Notes: generated by a model from the sequence alone, not told the origin. Shown: positions 15,200 through 24,919, counted from the first letter of the stretch. The stretch is DNA of 64,000 bases from an uncultured Flavobacteriales bacterium (GCA_937139155.1 CAKZPI010000043.1:103626-167625), one strand, 5' to 3'. Numbers and translations are program-made.

Positions 15200-16543
15200 A
15201 TGCCCGAAACCAACCGTATAGAATACAAATCATCCCTTACCAAAGACCTGAATTTGGAAAAAGAGGTGGTGGCGTTCCTGAATTACCGGGAAGGCGGGTT
15301 GATCTATGTAGGCATTGACAAAACGGGTAAGGTGTTGGGCGTAAAAGATGCAGACGGGGATGCACTGAAAATAAAAGACCGCATCAAAAACAATATTCAG
15401 CCTTCCGCTATGGGTCTCTTTGATGTGGTGGCAGAAGAACGGGAAGGCAAGGACCTGCCTAACGGGCAGGCAAGTATCATCAAGATCATCGTAGCCAGCG
15501 GTAGTGAGAAGCCCTATTTCAAAAAGAAATATGGTATGACCGAAAAGGGTTGTTTTATCCGTGTGGGCACGGCAGCGGAACCCATGCCGCAAGCGATGAT
15601 CGACAAGCTGTTTGCTTCACGCACCCGCAATTCCATTGGCAAGATCAAAGCCCACCGGCAGGACTTGAGCTTTGAGCAATTGCGCATCTATTATGAAGAG
15701 AAGAAAAAACCACTCAACAAGCAGTTTAAAAAGAACCTTGAACTACTCACAGAAGATGGTTCGCTGAACTATGCCGGCTATTTGTTGGCAGATGAAAACA
15801 ATGTATCCATAAAAGTTGCCAAGTATAGCGGCCAAAACCGGGTAGATCTGATCGAAAACAATGAATACGGCTTTTGCTCGCAGATCAAAGCTACCAAAAG
15901 CGTGCTGGATAAAATTGATCTGGAAAATCGCACAGCCGCAACCATCACTTCCAAAGAACGCAAAGAACAGCGCCTATGGAACGCCATTGCTTTGCGGGAA
16001 GCCATTATCAATGCCTTTGTTCACAACGATTATACCCGGGAGATTCCACCCAAGTTTGAGATTTGCGCAGACCGGATAGAGATCACTTCCGCAGGTTCTT
16101 TACCTGAAGGTTTGAGCAAAGAGGAGTTTTTCGAAGGCTATTCCATTCCCCGCAACAAGGAATTGATGCGAATTTACAAGGACCTGGAAATGGTGGAGCA
16201 GTTAGGTTCTGGTATACCCCGGATTTTGGAAACCTACGGAAAGGAGTGTTTCCAATTTTCCGAGAATTTCCTGCGGATGGTGTTTCCTGCAATTGAGCAA
16301 GTTCGGAAAGAATTCGGAACGGTTTCGGAAAGAATTCGGAAGGAATTCGGAAGTGAAGTAGCTAAAACTTTTGAGATTATCGCTGAACAACCTGACTTAT
16401 CTGCACAGCAAATCGCGGATAAAATGGGCAAAAGCGCTCGCTCTATTGAAAAGTATATTGCAAAATTAAAGGCTTTTGGTGCCATAGAAAGAAAAGGGCC
16501 CAAATTAGGAGGGTATTGGCAGATCAATGAGTTAAATAAATGA
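15200..16543 (+). CDS. AlbA_2/Schlafen-type ATP-binding protein with C-terminal wHTH
   Basis: A 447-residue protein of the divergent AAA_4/Schlafen AlbA_2 group. The N-terminal domain has the family start EYKSSLTKDLNLEKEVVAFLN and GGLIYVGIDKTGKVLGV (about 8-48). An ATPase-like region with LREAIINAFVHNDY and GSGIPRI lies in the second half, and a winged helix (LSAQQIADKMGKSARSIEKYIAKLKAFGAIERKG) ends the chain. These proteins are common beside type I restriction genes; the role is unsettled (regulator or DNA/RNA-binding effector). The linker at 16302-16356 is an 11-bp tandem repeat. The TGA overlaps the hsdR ATG, so hsdR translation is probably coupled to it. Confidence 0.88.
   Translation: MPETNRIEYKSSLTKDLNLEKEVVAFLNYREGGLIYVGIDKTGKVLGVKDADGDALKIKDRIKNNIQPSAMGLFDVVAEEREGKDLPNGQASIIKIIVASGSEKPYFKKKYGMTEKGCFIRVGTAAEPMPQAMIDKLFASRTRNSIGKIKAHRQDLSFEQLRIYYEEKKKPLNKQFKKNLELLTEDGSLNYAGYLLADENNVSIKVAKYSGQNRVDLIENNEYGFCSQIKATKSVLDKIDLENRTAATITSKERKEQRLWNAIALREAIINAFVHNDYTREIPPKFEICADRIEITSAGSLPEGLSKEEFFEGYSIPRNKELMRIYKDLEMVEQLGSGIPRILETYGKECFQFSENFLRMVFPAIEQVRKEFGTVSERIRKEFGSEVAKTFEIIAEQPDLSAQQIADKMGKSARSIEKYIAKLKAFGAIERKGPKLGGYWQINELNK
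16302..16356 (+). repeat. 11-bp tandem repeat (5 units) inside coding sequence
   Basis: TTCGGAA recurs at 16302, 16313, 16324, 16335 and 16346, exactly 11 bases apart, with four variable bases after each. It encodes the linker VRKEFGTVSERIRKEFGSEV before the winged helix. Because 11 is not a multiple of 3, gain or loss of one unit would change the frame. Confidence 0.8.
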
Positions 16544-19500
16544 AATTCACCGAAGAAAAATTAGAACAGGTATTTATTGAACTGCTCGGTCAGCAGGAAA
16601 TTCCGCATGTGCATGGTTCAACCATCAAGCGTAACCCGGATGAAGTGCTGATTGATGCTGACCTGAAAACCTTCCTGCTTTCCAAATACGAAAACGAAAA
16701 ACTTACTGCAAATGAAGCCGACCAGATCATTCGCCAGCTAAAGAGTTACGCAGCTTCAGATTTGTACGAGAGCAACAAAGCCATTATGAAATTGGTTTCG
16801 GATGGCTTCATTCTAAAACGGGAAGACCGGTCACAAAAAGACCTCTACATCCAACTTATTGATTACAATGGATTAGCGGCTTTCCGAAACCCTGATGCCG
16901 AAAAACTTCCCAAAATTGCAGCAGAAGGCACAGAACCTTATGGAGAAGACCGAAATATCTACAAGTTCGTCAACCAATTTGAAATAATCGGTTTTGAAAA
17001 ACGTATTCCGGACGGCATTCTCTACATCAATGGCTTGCCACTGGTTGTTTTTGAATTTAAAACAGCTATTCGAGAAAATTGCACTATTTATGATGCCTAC
17101 GTACAACTAACCACCCGATACAAGCGAGATATTCCCGAACTGTTTAAGTACAATGCTTTTTGCGTCATCAGTGATGGTGTAAACAACAAAGCAGGTTCGT
17201 TCTTCGCTCCTTACGAATTCTTCTATGCCTGGCGGAAAATTGAAGGAATGGCAAAAGAAGTGGATGGCATAGATTCCATGTACACACTGATTCAGGGCAT
17301 GTTTGATAAAAACCGATTGAGGGATATTATTCGCAACTTCATCTACTTACCAGATTCATCTAAAAAAGACGAAAAGATTCTTTGTCGCTATCCCCAGTAC
17401 TATGGAGCCAACAAGCTTTTTCAAAATATTATAGAACATCAAAAACCGGAAGGTGACGGAAAAGGCGGAACCTACTTTGGTGCTACCGGATGCGGAAAGA
17501 GTTTTACCATGCTGTTCCTGACTCGCCTTTTGATGCGGAGCAAATTGTTTTCAAGTCCGACCATCGTTTTAATCACAGACCGAACAGACCTAGACGATCA
17601 ATTGGCTGGGCAATTCACAAACGCTAAAGAATACATTGGAGACAACAATATTATCAGTGTAGAAAGCAGAGCAGAATTACGAGAAAGGCTGCAAGGCATT
17701 CAAAGCGGTGGAGTCTATCTAACCACCATTCACAAATTCACTGAAGACACTGAACTACTCACCGATCGTTCCAATGTCATTTGCATTTCAGATGAGGCAC
17801 ACAGAAGCCAAACCAATCTTGATCAGAAAGTAAAAGTAACTTCCAAAGGCGTTTCAAAGACCTATGGCTTTGCCAAATACCTCCACGATTCTTTGCCCAA
17901 TGCCACCTATGTTGGTTTTACTGGAACACCCATAGATGCTACGCTTGACGTATTCGGTGATATTGTTGACGCTTACACTATGACCGAGTCTGTAAAAGAT
18001 GAAATTACCGTTCGAATTGTCTATGAAGGCAGGGCAGCTAAAGTATTGCTCAACAATACTGAATTGCAAAGAATCGAAGAGTACTACAACCAATGCGCAG
18101 AAGAAGGAACCAATGACTACCAAATAGAAGAAAGCAAAAAGGCCGTCACCAACATGAATGTGATTTTGGGTGACCCTGACCGATTAAAAGCATTGGCAGA
18201 AGATTTCGTAAAGCATTATGAGACCAGAATAAATGAAGGTGCTACCATTAAAGGTAAAGCCATGTTTGTATGTAGCAGTCGACCGATTGCCTATGAGTTC
18301 TATAAAAACGTGATTGCCTTACGTCCTGAATGGGCAGAAATAATGGCTGCTGAACCAGGTTCGGAATTAACGGAAAAAGAGAAACGAGAGATTAAGCCTA
18401 TGGAACGCATCAAAATGGTGATGACCAGAGGCAAAGACGACCCGCAAGAACTCTACAACCTGTTAGGCACAAAAGAGTATCGCAAGGAATTAGACCGACA
18501 ATTCAAGAATGCTAAATCTAATTTCAAAATTGCCATTGTCGTTGACATGTGGTTAACTGGCTTTGATGTGCCTTTCTTAGATACCATTTATATTGACAAG
18601 CCAATCCAACGACACAACCTGATTCAGACTATTTCTCGTGTAAACAGAAAATTCAAAGGCAAAGAGAAAGGTTTGGTTGTTGACTACATCGGCATCAAAA
18701 AGCAAATGAATCTTGCCCTGGCTCATTACAATAAAGCTGATAGCCAAAACTTTGAAGACATAGAACAGTCAGTCGTTGTTGTCAAAGACCACTTGGATTT
18801 ACTGGCAAAGATTTTCCACAAGTTTGACAGCAGTAAATACTTCAATGGAAGTCCGGTAGAGCAACTTAACACTCTAAACATGGCCGCTGAGTTTGTTCAA
18901 GTGACACAAGGCCTGGAGAAACGATTCATGTTTTTGGTCAAACGAATGAAAGCCGCTTATGACATCTGTGCCGGTAGCGACAAATTGAATCAGACAGAAA
19001 GAGATTGGATTCACTTTTATCTGGCTGTCCGATCAATTGTTTTTAAACTGACTAAAGGAACAGCACCCGATACCGCCCAAATGAACGCCAAAGTGCGGGA
19101 AATGATAAAGGATGCTTTGACCAGTGACGGTGTAGAGGAAATTTTTAAACTCAATGATGACAAGAATGCTGAGACAGACATTTTTGATGATGATTACTTA
19201 GCCAAGATTGAAAAGATCAAACTTCCAAACACCAAAATAAAGCTGCTCCAACAGCTTCTTGCCAAAGCCATAGAAGAATTCAAAAAGGTAAACCGGGTTC
19301 AGGGAATTGACTTCTCTAAGAAAATGCAAAGTCTTGTTGAGAAATACAACGAACGAAAAGAAAGTGATGTGCTGAGAAGTGAAGTACTGGAAGACTTTAC
19401 AGACGAAATCATTGATCTATACCATGCACTAAAAAAGGAAAAAGAATCCTTCAATGAATTAGGGATTGATTTTGAAGAAAAGGCATTTTACGACATACTC

Positions 19501-19752
19501 AAAGCGCTGACTGTCAAATACGACTTTGAATATCCGCATGACAAATTACTTTTGCTAGCAAAAGAGGTAAAGCAAGTGGTAGACGACAAAGCAAAATACA
19601 CGGACTGGAGTAAAAGATCAGACATTAAAGCGGAATTGAAAGCTGACTTGATCATCTTATTAGCCGAGAACGACTATCCCCCAGTGGACAGGTACGAAGT
19701 CTATAAAGAAATATTTGAGCAAGCAGAAAACTTTAAAAAATACCAACATTAG
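16540..19752 (+). CDS. hsdR: Type I restriction endonuclease subunit R
   Basis: Motor and nuclease subunit of 1070 residues. The N-terminal nuclease domain shows the PD-(D/E)xK pattern with D158 and E172-F-K174. The translocase has Walker A GATGCGKS (314-321), the DEAH box D418-H421, GFTGTP, and later helicase motifs including IDKPIQRHNLIQTISRVNRKFKGKEKG. A helical C-terminal region would dock to the M2S complex. Length and motifs are complete, so the system should be able to cut DNA after translocation. The ATG overlaps the stop of the AlbA gene. It is the last gene of the restriction operon. Confidence 0.97.
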   Translation: MKFTEEKLEQVFIELLGQQEIPHVHGSTIKRNPDEVLIDADLKTFLLSKYENEKLTANEADQIIRQLKSYAASDLYESNKAIMKLVSDGFILKREDRSQKDLYIQLIDYNGLAAFRNPDAEKLPKIAAEGTEPYGEDRNIYKFVNQFEIIGFEKRIPDGILYINGLPLVVFEFKTAIRENCTIYDAYVQLTTRYKRDIPELFKYNAFCVISDGVNNKAGSFFAPYEFFYAWRKIEGMAKEVDGIDSMYTLIQGMFDKNRLRDIIRNFIYLPDSSKKDEKILCRYPQYYGANKLFQNIIEHQKPEGDGKGGTYFGATGCGKSFTMLFLTRLLMRSKLFSSPTIVLITDRTDLDDQLAGQFTNAKEYIGDNNIISVESRAELRERLQGIQSGGVYLTTIHKFTEDTELLTDRSNVICISDEAHRSQTNLDQKVKVTSKGVSKTYGFAKYLHDSLPNATYVGFTGTPIDATLDVFGDIVDAYTMTESVKDEITVRIVYEGRAAKVLLNNTELQRIEEYYNQCAEEGTNDYQIEESKKAVTNMNVILGDPDRLKALAEDFVKHYETRINEGATIKGKAMFVCSSRPIAYEFYKNVIALRPEWAEIMAAEPGSELTEKEKREIKPMERIKMVMTRGKDDPQELYNLLGTKEYRKELDRQFKNAKSNFKIAIVVDMWLTGFDVPFLDTIYIDKPIQRHNLIQTISRVNRKFKGKEKGLVVDYIGIKKQMNLALAHYNKADSQNFEDIEQSVVVVKDHLDLLAKIFHKFDSSKYFNGSPVEQLNTLNMAAEFVQVTQGLEKRFMFLVKRMKAAYDICAGSDKLNQTERDWIHFYLAVRSIVFKLTKGTAPDTAQMNAKVREMIKDALTSDGVEEIFKLNDDKNAETDIFDDDYLAKIEKIKLPNTKIKLLQQLLAKAIEEFKKVNRVQGIDFSKKMQSLVEKYNERKESDVLRSEVLEDFTDEIIDLYHALKKEKESFNELGIDFEEKAFYDILKALTVKYDFEYPHDKLLLLAKEVKQVVDDKAKYTDWSKRSDIKAELKADLIILLAENDYPPVDRYEVYKEIFEQAENFKKYQH

Positions 19753-19906
19753 AATGCCAACGCTCAACAGCCACACAATTACTCACATCGGGTTTATTTT
19801 TAATAGTGTTCGTGAACCACAAGCGGTTTGCGAAGGCGCCAACAAACCCTCCATCAATACTTACCATTGAGTGTGCTTATATCAACCCCCAACACCCTTA
19901 TTAAAC

Positions 19907-20641
19907 ATGAATTTTAAATCTTCCTCCTCTTTCAATCTTTGGCTTCTACCGCTTTTGGTTTGGGCTCAAGGTCTGGTACCACTGAATGCTCAAGCGCAGG
20001 CTGATCAAGAGTCTTCTTTTTTTGGCTGGGCCAAAAGCGGATTAAGCATTCGAAATGCTCCCAAGCTTGAGGCTGAAAAAATTGGGGTGATCCCGTATCG
20101 GGAAGAACTGAAACTCCTTGAGGTTACTCGTGAACAATTAAGCATTACTGAATTTCCTGGCTTCGATTTTACCGGGAATTGGGTGAAGGTGAAATACAAA
20201 GAGATTCAAGGTTTTGTTTTCTCCGGATACATTTCAAAACATACACCTCCTTTAATTAAAGAAGGGTACGACCTTGAAGATTATCTAAAAGATGAGTTCA
20301 CCTTAAGTCAAAAGACCATTACCGAGAGGTTTAAGAACTGCGATGGAAGGGAAGAGGAGTGCGCCATCTCTGCAACCCATTCTTTCAAAGAAGGAATGAC
20401 CTATTCGTACTATGATCCTGAAGAAGGTGGAATCATGGAAAGTCTTTCTTTTCCAGGTTTAAACATGCTCCAAGCTTTTCACCTGGGAACGGTATTTTGT
20501 GCTGAGTACAAAAATTTCAAAATTGAATATTCTGAGTACCCGGTTCAAATGATTCGGGTATTAAGAGATGATGTAGGCTGTGATTTTACCATTCTGGAAA
20601 TGGGTGGATTTTGTTTAATTAAATGGACCGCAGGCTGTTAA
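19907..20641 (+). CDS. Secreted SH3-domain (SH3b) protein
   Basis: An exported protein of 244 residues. The signal peptide covers about residues 1-28 (hydrophobic core LWLLPLLVWAQGLVPL, cleavage after AQA). A bacterial SH3 domain follows at about 35-105: WAKSGLSIRNAPKLEAEKIGVIP, then GNWVKVKYKEIQGFVFSGYI. Bacterial SH3 domains usually bind peptidoglycan peptides. The remaining 130 residues, with seven cysteines, are not recognised. An in-frame ATG at 19871 would add 12 residues without a positive charge; 19907 gives a normal n-region with Lys4. It is a single gene converging on the GWxTD gene, 7 bases apart. Confidence 0.75.
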   Translation: MNFKSSSSFNLWLLPLLVWAQGLVPLNAQAQADQESSFFGWAKSGLSIRNAPKLEAEKIGVIPYREELKLLEVTREQLSITEFPGFDFTGNWVKVKYKEIQGFVFSGYISKHTPPLIKEGYDLEDYLKDEFTLSQKTITERFKNCDGREEECAISATHSFKEGMTYSYYDPEEGGIMESLSFPGLNMLQAFHLGTVFCAEYKNFKIEYSEYPVQMIRVLRDDVGCDFTILEMGGFCLIKWTAGC

Positions 20642-20648
20642 ATACCCG

Positions 20649-21980
20649 TTAATACCAGAACATACTAGGGTCGTTCTGTCTGAATTGACGGTCTTGCTCT
20701 CTACGAATCACATTTACATTATAAACCCTGCCTTGCCTCCAGGTTTCAATGGCTTGTCCCCAAGTATACCGGTAAATGCTTGATCGGTTTAAAAGGTAAT
20801 CGTTGGAGGAAAAAGGGTTGGAAACCTTTGAGAAATTGAAGGTATAACTCAGTCCGCTGCTTTCTTGACCATAGACCCAGCTCTCACCACCACTTGAGCG
20901 GTAAATGATGTTAGGCGGACCAAATACACAGTAAATCATGCCTCGGTCGGTTTTCCATCCTTCAATATAAGAGGTGAAATGTTGGTTTGCTGCTTCCACT
21001 CGCTCGTAATAGGTTCTCAAAAGGGTTCTGGCTCGATCTTCTGACCCTCCGGCAAGGGTTAACCAAAACCGGTCAATGGCCAATTTTGGATTTACTGCCG
21101 TTTCAATTTCATTGAACTCTCTATTGGTGGTAAGGTATCTTAACGGACCCCTTAATTCATCGTATGTGGTAAGGAGGGGGAAATGATTTGGGAAGGCAAA
21201 TAGGCTGAAGCCAAAATAATTGGCCGTATCCTCCTGCATGTGGTAAAACCCTTCTTTCTCAAGACGCATAGGGGTCTCGGTTACCCAAGTAAGCATGGTG
21301 TCTGCCTTGAATTCAAAAGGCTTGGGATTTGAAACGGAATAGGGGGGGAGGGCTATGGGGAAATCACGGTTATAATACCGAACCATCATTTCATTTTCCT
21401 CTTCTGAACTATGGTGAATGATGAAACTTTCCCCAACCCGAATTTGATTTCCAGGAAAGATGACCTGACCATTGGTATCGGATAGGTAAAAGTTTTGTCG
21501 ATCAAACTCCGCTTCCTTCTTGACCTCTATTACTTGACGAAACTTCCGGTTTCGATTGTAATCTGTGCAGGTGGCCTCAACCACATAGCTTTCCCCGAAA
21601 GGGAGATTTAAATCAATAAAGTCATTGATGATTTCATTCTCTTGATCTTGCTTCTGAAAAAGCAATTCAGCCTCTGCCGAGTCTATTACACTTAGGTTTT
21701 CATAGCTTGGGTAAGCCCTAAACTCAATTAAACCCACGGCTTCATACATGCCGGATGACTCATTTCGCATGAATAGCATATCCACCGACTCAATTTGAAA
21801 GAAGATTCGTGTAAGGGAGTCATTGAGATGGAAAGCTTGAAAAAGGGGACGAATGCTAACCTCATCTTCTTGATAAAGATGGGCCATGTTTTGATTGTTT
21901 AAGCGGCTACCCGTTGAACAAGAGGCCAAAATCAAAATCAAGAGACTAGTTTTCAGTATCGGTTTCAAGTGCTTTTTCAA
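20649..21980 (-). CDS. GWxTD domain lipoprotein (TTG start proposed)
   Basis: A lipoprotein of about 443 residues with the Bacteroidota GWxTD domain near the C-terminus (IEGWKTDRGMIYCVFGPP), a domain of unknown function in periplasmic or surface proteins. Before it is a beta-rich region. An ATG at 22025 would give an N-terminus without a classical signal. A TTG at 21980 preceded by AAAGGAAA gives MKKHLKPILKTSLLILILASC, a textbook lipoprotein signal with lipobox L-A-S-C. The TTG start is therefore preferred. The gene overlaps the end of rmuC by about 35 bases, and the two are probably one transcript together with the barrel gene upstream. Confidence 0.85.
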   Translation of the reverse strand: MKKHLKPILKTSLLILILASCSTGSRLNNQNMAHLYQEDEVSIRPLFQAFHLNDSLTRIFFQIESVDMLFMRNESSGMYEAVGLIEFRAYPSYENLSVIDSAEAELLFQKQDQENEIINDFIDLNLPFGESYVVEATCTDYNRNRKFRQVIEVKKEAEFDRQNFYLSDTNGQVIFPGNQIRVGESFIIHHSSEEENEMMVRYYNRDFPIALPPYSVSNPKPFEFKADTMLTWVTETPMRLEKEGFYHMQEDTANYFGFSLFAFPNHFPLLTTYDELRGPLRYLTTNREFNEIETAVNPKLAIDRFWLTLAGGSEDRARTLLRTYYERVEAANQHFTSYIEGWKTDRGMIYCVFGPPNIIYRSSGGESWVYGQESSGLSYTFNFSKVSNPFSSNDYLLNRSSIYRYTWGQAIETWRQGRVYNVNVIRREQDRQFRQNDPSMFWY

Positions 21981-23244
21981 CGATTTCCTTTGAAAGTTCT
22001 TTATTCGGTTTGATGTTGGCTCCAAGTTTTTTCAGCTTATCGGCTCTAGAAACCAAGTTTCCTTTTCCTTCGCTCAATTGTTTGAAAGCCCCGTCATAAC
22101 TTGATTGAGCCCTTCCCAAATGAGTTCCTATGTTCTCCATATTTCCAACGAAATTCGAGAACTTCTCGTACAAATCACCCCCTACATTGGCAATTTCTTG
22201 AATGGATTGCTTGAGGTTTTCTTGTTTCCAAATGAAAGAAACGGTGCGCATGGTTGCCATTAGGGTTGAGCCGGTAACCACCACCACGTTTTTCTCTAAT
22301 GCTTTCATGTAAAACTCAGGCTTTTCATCCAATACCGCAAATAAGGCCGGTTCAATAGGTACGAAAAGAAGGATGTAATCGGGTGAATTGATTTTGTAAA
22401 TCGATTCATAATTTTTCTCACGCAAGGATTTTACGTGGTTCCACAAAGAGGCCATATGCTCTCGTAAAAACTTCTTTTTTTCCTCCTCATCCTCAGCTTC
22501 CCGGTATTTACTATAAGCCTTCAAGGAAACCTTTGAGTCAATGATCAACGACTTCTCTTCAGGTAGGTGAATGATGAAATCAGGCCTTAGCGATTGGTTA
22601 TCGCCGGAAGAAAAAGATTCTTGCTCGGTAAAATGAACCCCAGATTTTAAGCCGCTCGCTTCAAGGTATTTCCGAAGCTGTGCCTCCCCCCAATCGCCTT
22701 GTATCTTATTGTCGCCTTTCAGGGCTGAGGTTAGGTTTTTGGCGTCTTCAAGCATTTTTTGGTTCATGTCTTTCAACGACTCAATTTGCGATTTTAGGGC
22801 AGCTCTTTCCCGAATTTCCTCTTTATGGGTTTCTTCAACCTTTGATTCAAAAGACTTTATTTTCTCTTTGAGAGGGTCTAGAATTTGTTTTAGGTTTTCA
22901 TGGTTTTTCTCCGTGAACTTTTTTGACTTATCGTCGAGGATGTCTTGGGCCAAAACCTTGAATTCCGCCCTGAATTTCTCCTGCATTTCCTCCCATTCTT
23001 CATCTTTTTCAAGGGCTCTTTTTTCAAGGGAAGATACCTTCTCTTCAAGCCGAACTTTATCGTTGCTCAAGGATTGAATTTCCTTTCTACTGGCTTCCAA
23101 ATCCTCCTCTTTCTTACGGATCAAATTCTGAGCTTCCTCCAATTGAGACATAGGAATTAACCCCTTCGTCTGTTTTTTAAAAATCAGCCATGCAAGGATT
23201 CCGCCCAGCAGCAATCCGATGATTATAAATAGAGTTTCAACCAT
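21946..23244 (-). CDS. rmuC: RmuC family DNA recombination protein
   Basis: A 432-residue protein with one N-terminal membrane anchor (about 3-21), a long coiled coil (about 33-165) and the RmuC nuclease-like domain (about 180-395). The domain is marked by GDWGEAQLRKYLEASGL, RPDFIIHLPEEKSLIIDSKVSLKAYSKY and YILLFVPIEPAL. The conserved D-S-K of IIDSKVS is the PD-(D/E)xK-like core. RmuC limits inversions at short inverted repeats in E. coli. The ATG at 23244 lies 10 bases after the previous stop and was chosen over 23268, which would lie inside the upstream gene. Confidence 0.92.
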   Translation of the reverse strand: MVETLFIIIGLLLGGILAWLIFKKQTKGLIPMSQLEEAQNLIRKKEEDLEASRKEIQSLSNDKVRLEEKVSSLEKRALEKDEEWEEMQEKFRAEFKVLAQDILDDKSKKFTEKNHENLKQILDPLKEKIKSFESKVEETHKEEIRERAALKSQIESLKDMNQKMLEDAKNLTSALKGDNKIQGDWGEAQLRKYLEASGLKSGVHFTEQESFSSGDNQSLRPDFIIHLPEEKSLIIDSKVSLKAYSKYREAEDEEEKKKFLREHMASLWNHVKSLREKNYESIYKINSPDYILLFVPIEPALFAVLDEKPEFYMKALEKNVVVVTGSTLMATMRTVSFIWKQENLKQSIQEIANVGGDLYEKFSNFVGNMENIGTHLGRAQSSYDGAFKQLSEGKGNLVSRADKLKKLGANIKPNKELSKEIVEKALETDTEN

Positions 23245-23254
23245 GCTTTTTAAA

Positions 23255-24889
23255 TTATAGGTCGCCAATAAAGGCCAAATGAATCAGGCCCCTGTCAAGA
23301 AAAAACGCCTGCCCATCCGGTTTCGCCAGCCCATAGGCCATTGAGAAAATATTGTTTCCGGCGGGTATTCCAATTCCTAAGCTTCCACTTGTAATTCCGC
23401 TACTAAGGTCGGCAGGAAAGTTCATTCGGTCAATGGAGGTGAAGAAAAAGCTTTCAACATCCCAGAAGTATCTGTACTCAATTCTAGCCATGGCATATTG
23501 AGCGGTTTGAATTTCATTTTCTCTGCTTCCTCTGAACCCCCTCAATCCTCCGGTTTGTAGAAACTCGTTTTCCTGAATCTCCTCTCCGCCCAAACCTGCC
23601 GATTGAATCTCAGCTATGAATACATGCTTCGGGCTGGATGAGAAAAATTTCTGGGCTTTCAAATCCCATAAAAAAGAGCCTCCCAAATCTTCATCGTTTC
23701 GATTCCGGTTTCCGGCGCCTATGCTGACTTCTAAAAGGCTGCCCTTTCGGGGAAGAATGGGACGGTCAAAATTTCTAAAGGCAAAGCCCAGGGCATAGGC
23801 CACTTGCTCAACTTTATCTGGGTTTTCGAGATTGAGGGTTGATGCCCGGTAAAAATCGCGCTTAAAAGAAATCTCAGACTGGGCCCCAAATTGGTAGCTA
23901 ATCCCCAATTCATAAGCCTCCCTTAAAAAACTTGAATCTTGACGAATCAGTTCAAACTCTCCGTCAAAGCCTACCGGCGACCTTAAAATAAAGGGGTAGT
24001 CGATTCCGGTTTTTAGGTTTTGATTTCCCGTTCCGTTGCCGGTCCATGAGAAAAAGAATTCCTCATTTCGGGCTAAATTGTTTTTAAGGCTGACCTTTAG
24101 GTTTCCGGTGAAGATTAATTTGCCGTCAGATTCTGAAGCCAGGCCAATCAAACCATCAAATCGATTCAGCTTAACTTGATCAATATAGGTATAAACCCAT
24201 ACCCCCTCAGGCGTGAAAAGGGCTTGGTTTTCATTCAGCACCTTTACGTAGGGGTTTGAATTCAGGGCTTGGTTTGAACGAGTTATTTCCTTGCCCTTGT
24301 AGTAAGTTCCAGGCTGAATCCCCATCATTCTCCCCACCATCCAATCAGGATATTCATGCTCCCCTTTTACAATCAAGCTGTCAATCATCCACCTTCTTCC
24401 TAAGTTTAGGCCTAGCTCTAAGGTGTCTGCTCTAAGCTCAATCTTTAATTCGGCAAAGGGGTAACCTTGGGCATCGGCCTGATTTAAAATTCTTTCTGAA
24501 TATGATTGAAAGGTAAGTGGACTTACATTCTTCGGGGGTTTTTTATTGAGGCCAATCTCCTTCAATTGAGCTTGACTTTCCGCAGGAATTAGAAAGTGAT
24601 AGGGGAAATTAAAGGCCTCCCCTCCGCGAAGTTTAACCAGGGTGAGATTTTCTGAGCTTTGAATTTCAAAACTTGCTTGAAAATAGCCCAAAGACCAAAT
24701 TTCAGGCAGGCTGTTTTGAACCCTTTTTTCAAGGCTCAGCTCGGGTTCAGCATTGGTTTGAACCAAGATTTCGCGCCAAGCATCACCCCCCTTGTCTAAA
24801 CCTTTGAATTCAAGTTCAGTTTGAGCAAAACTGATTTGAACAAGAAAGAAAAAGAATAAGAAGTTTCGAATATGAGCCCTCTCATGCAT
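23255..24889 (-). CDS. Omp85/TamA-type outer membrane barrel with POTRA domains
   Basis: The outer membrane protein is 544 residues, with a signal peptide (about 1-22, ending SFAQ). POTRA-like repeats in the first 220 residues include DSLIVKGEHEYPDWMVGRMMGIQPGTYYKGKEI. The C-terminal barrel has alternating strands and the Omp85 lid-loop motif RGF/RGY in GGLRGFRGSRE. The final residue is Leu rather than the usual aromatic. At 544 residues it is shorter than BamA (about 800), so it is closer to a TamA-like or accessory Omp85 protein for membrane-protein insertion or surface export. The ATG at 24889 fits the signal peptide; a TTG at 24898 is the alternative. Confidence 0.85.
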   Translation of the reverse strand: MHERAHIRNFLFFFFLVQISFAQTELEFKGLDKGGDAWREILVQTNAEPELSLEKRVQNSLPEIWSLGYFQASFEIQSSENLTLVKLRGGEAFNFPYHFLIPAESQAQLKEIGLNKKPPKNVSPLTFQSYSERILNQADAQGYPFAELKIELRADTLELGLNLGRRWMIDSLIVKGEHEYPDWMVGRMMGIQPGTYYKGKEITRSNQALNSNPYVKVLNENQALFTPEGVWVYTYIDQVKLNRFDGLIGLASESDGKLIFTGNLKVSLKNNLARNEEFFFSWTGNGTGNQNLKTGIDYPFILRSPVGFDGEFELIRQDSSFLREAYELGISYQFGAQSEISFKRDFYRASTLNLENPDKVEQVAYALGFAFRNFDRPILPRKGSLLEVSIGAGNRNRNDEDLGGSFLWDLKAQKFFSSSPKHVFIAEIQSAGLGGEEIQENEFLQTGGLRGFRGSRENEIQTAQYAMARIEYRYFWDVESFFFTSIDRMNFPADLSSGITSGSLGIGIPAGNNIFSMAYGLAKPDGQAFFLDRGLIHLAFIGDL

Positions 24890-24919
24890 ACCAATCAATA
24901 CCTAACCGCGTTATTTCCG

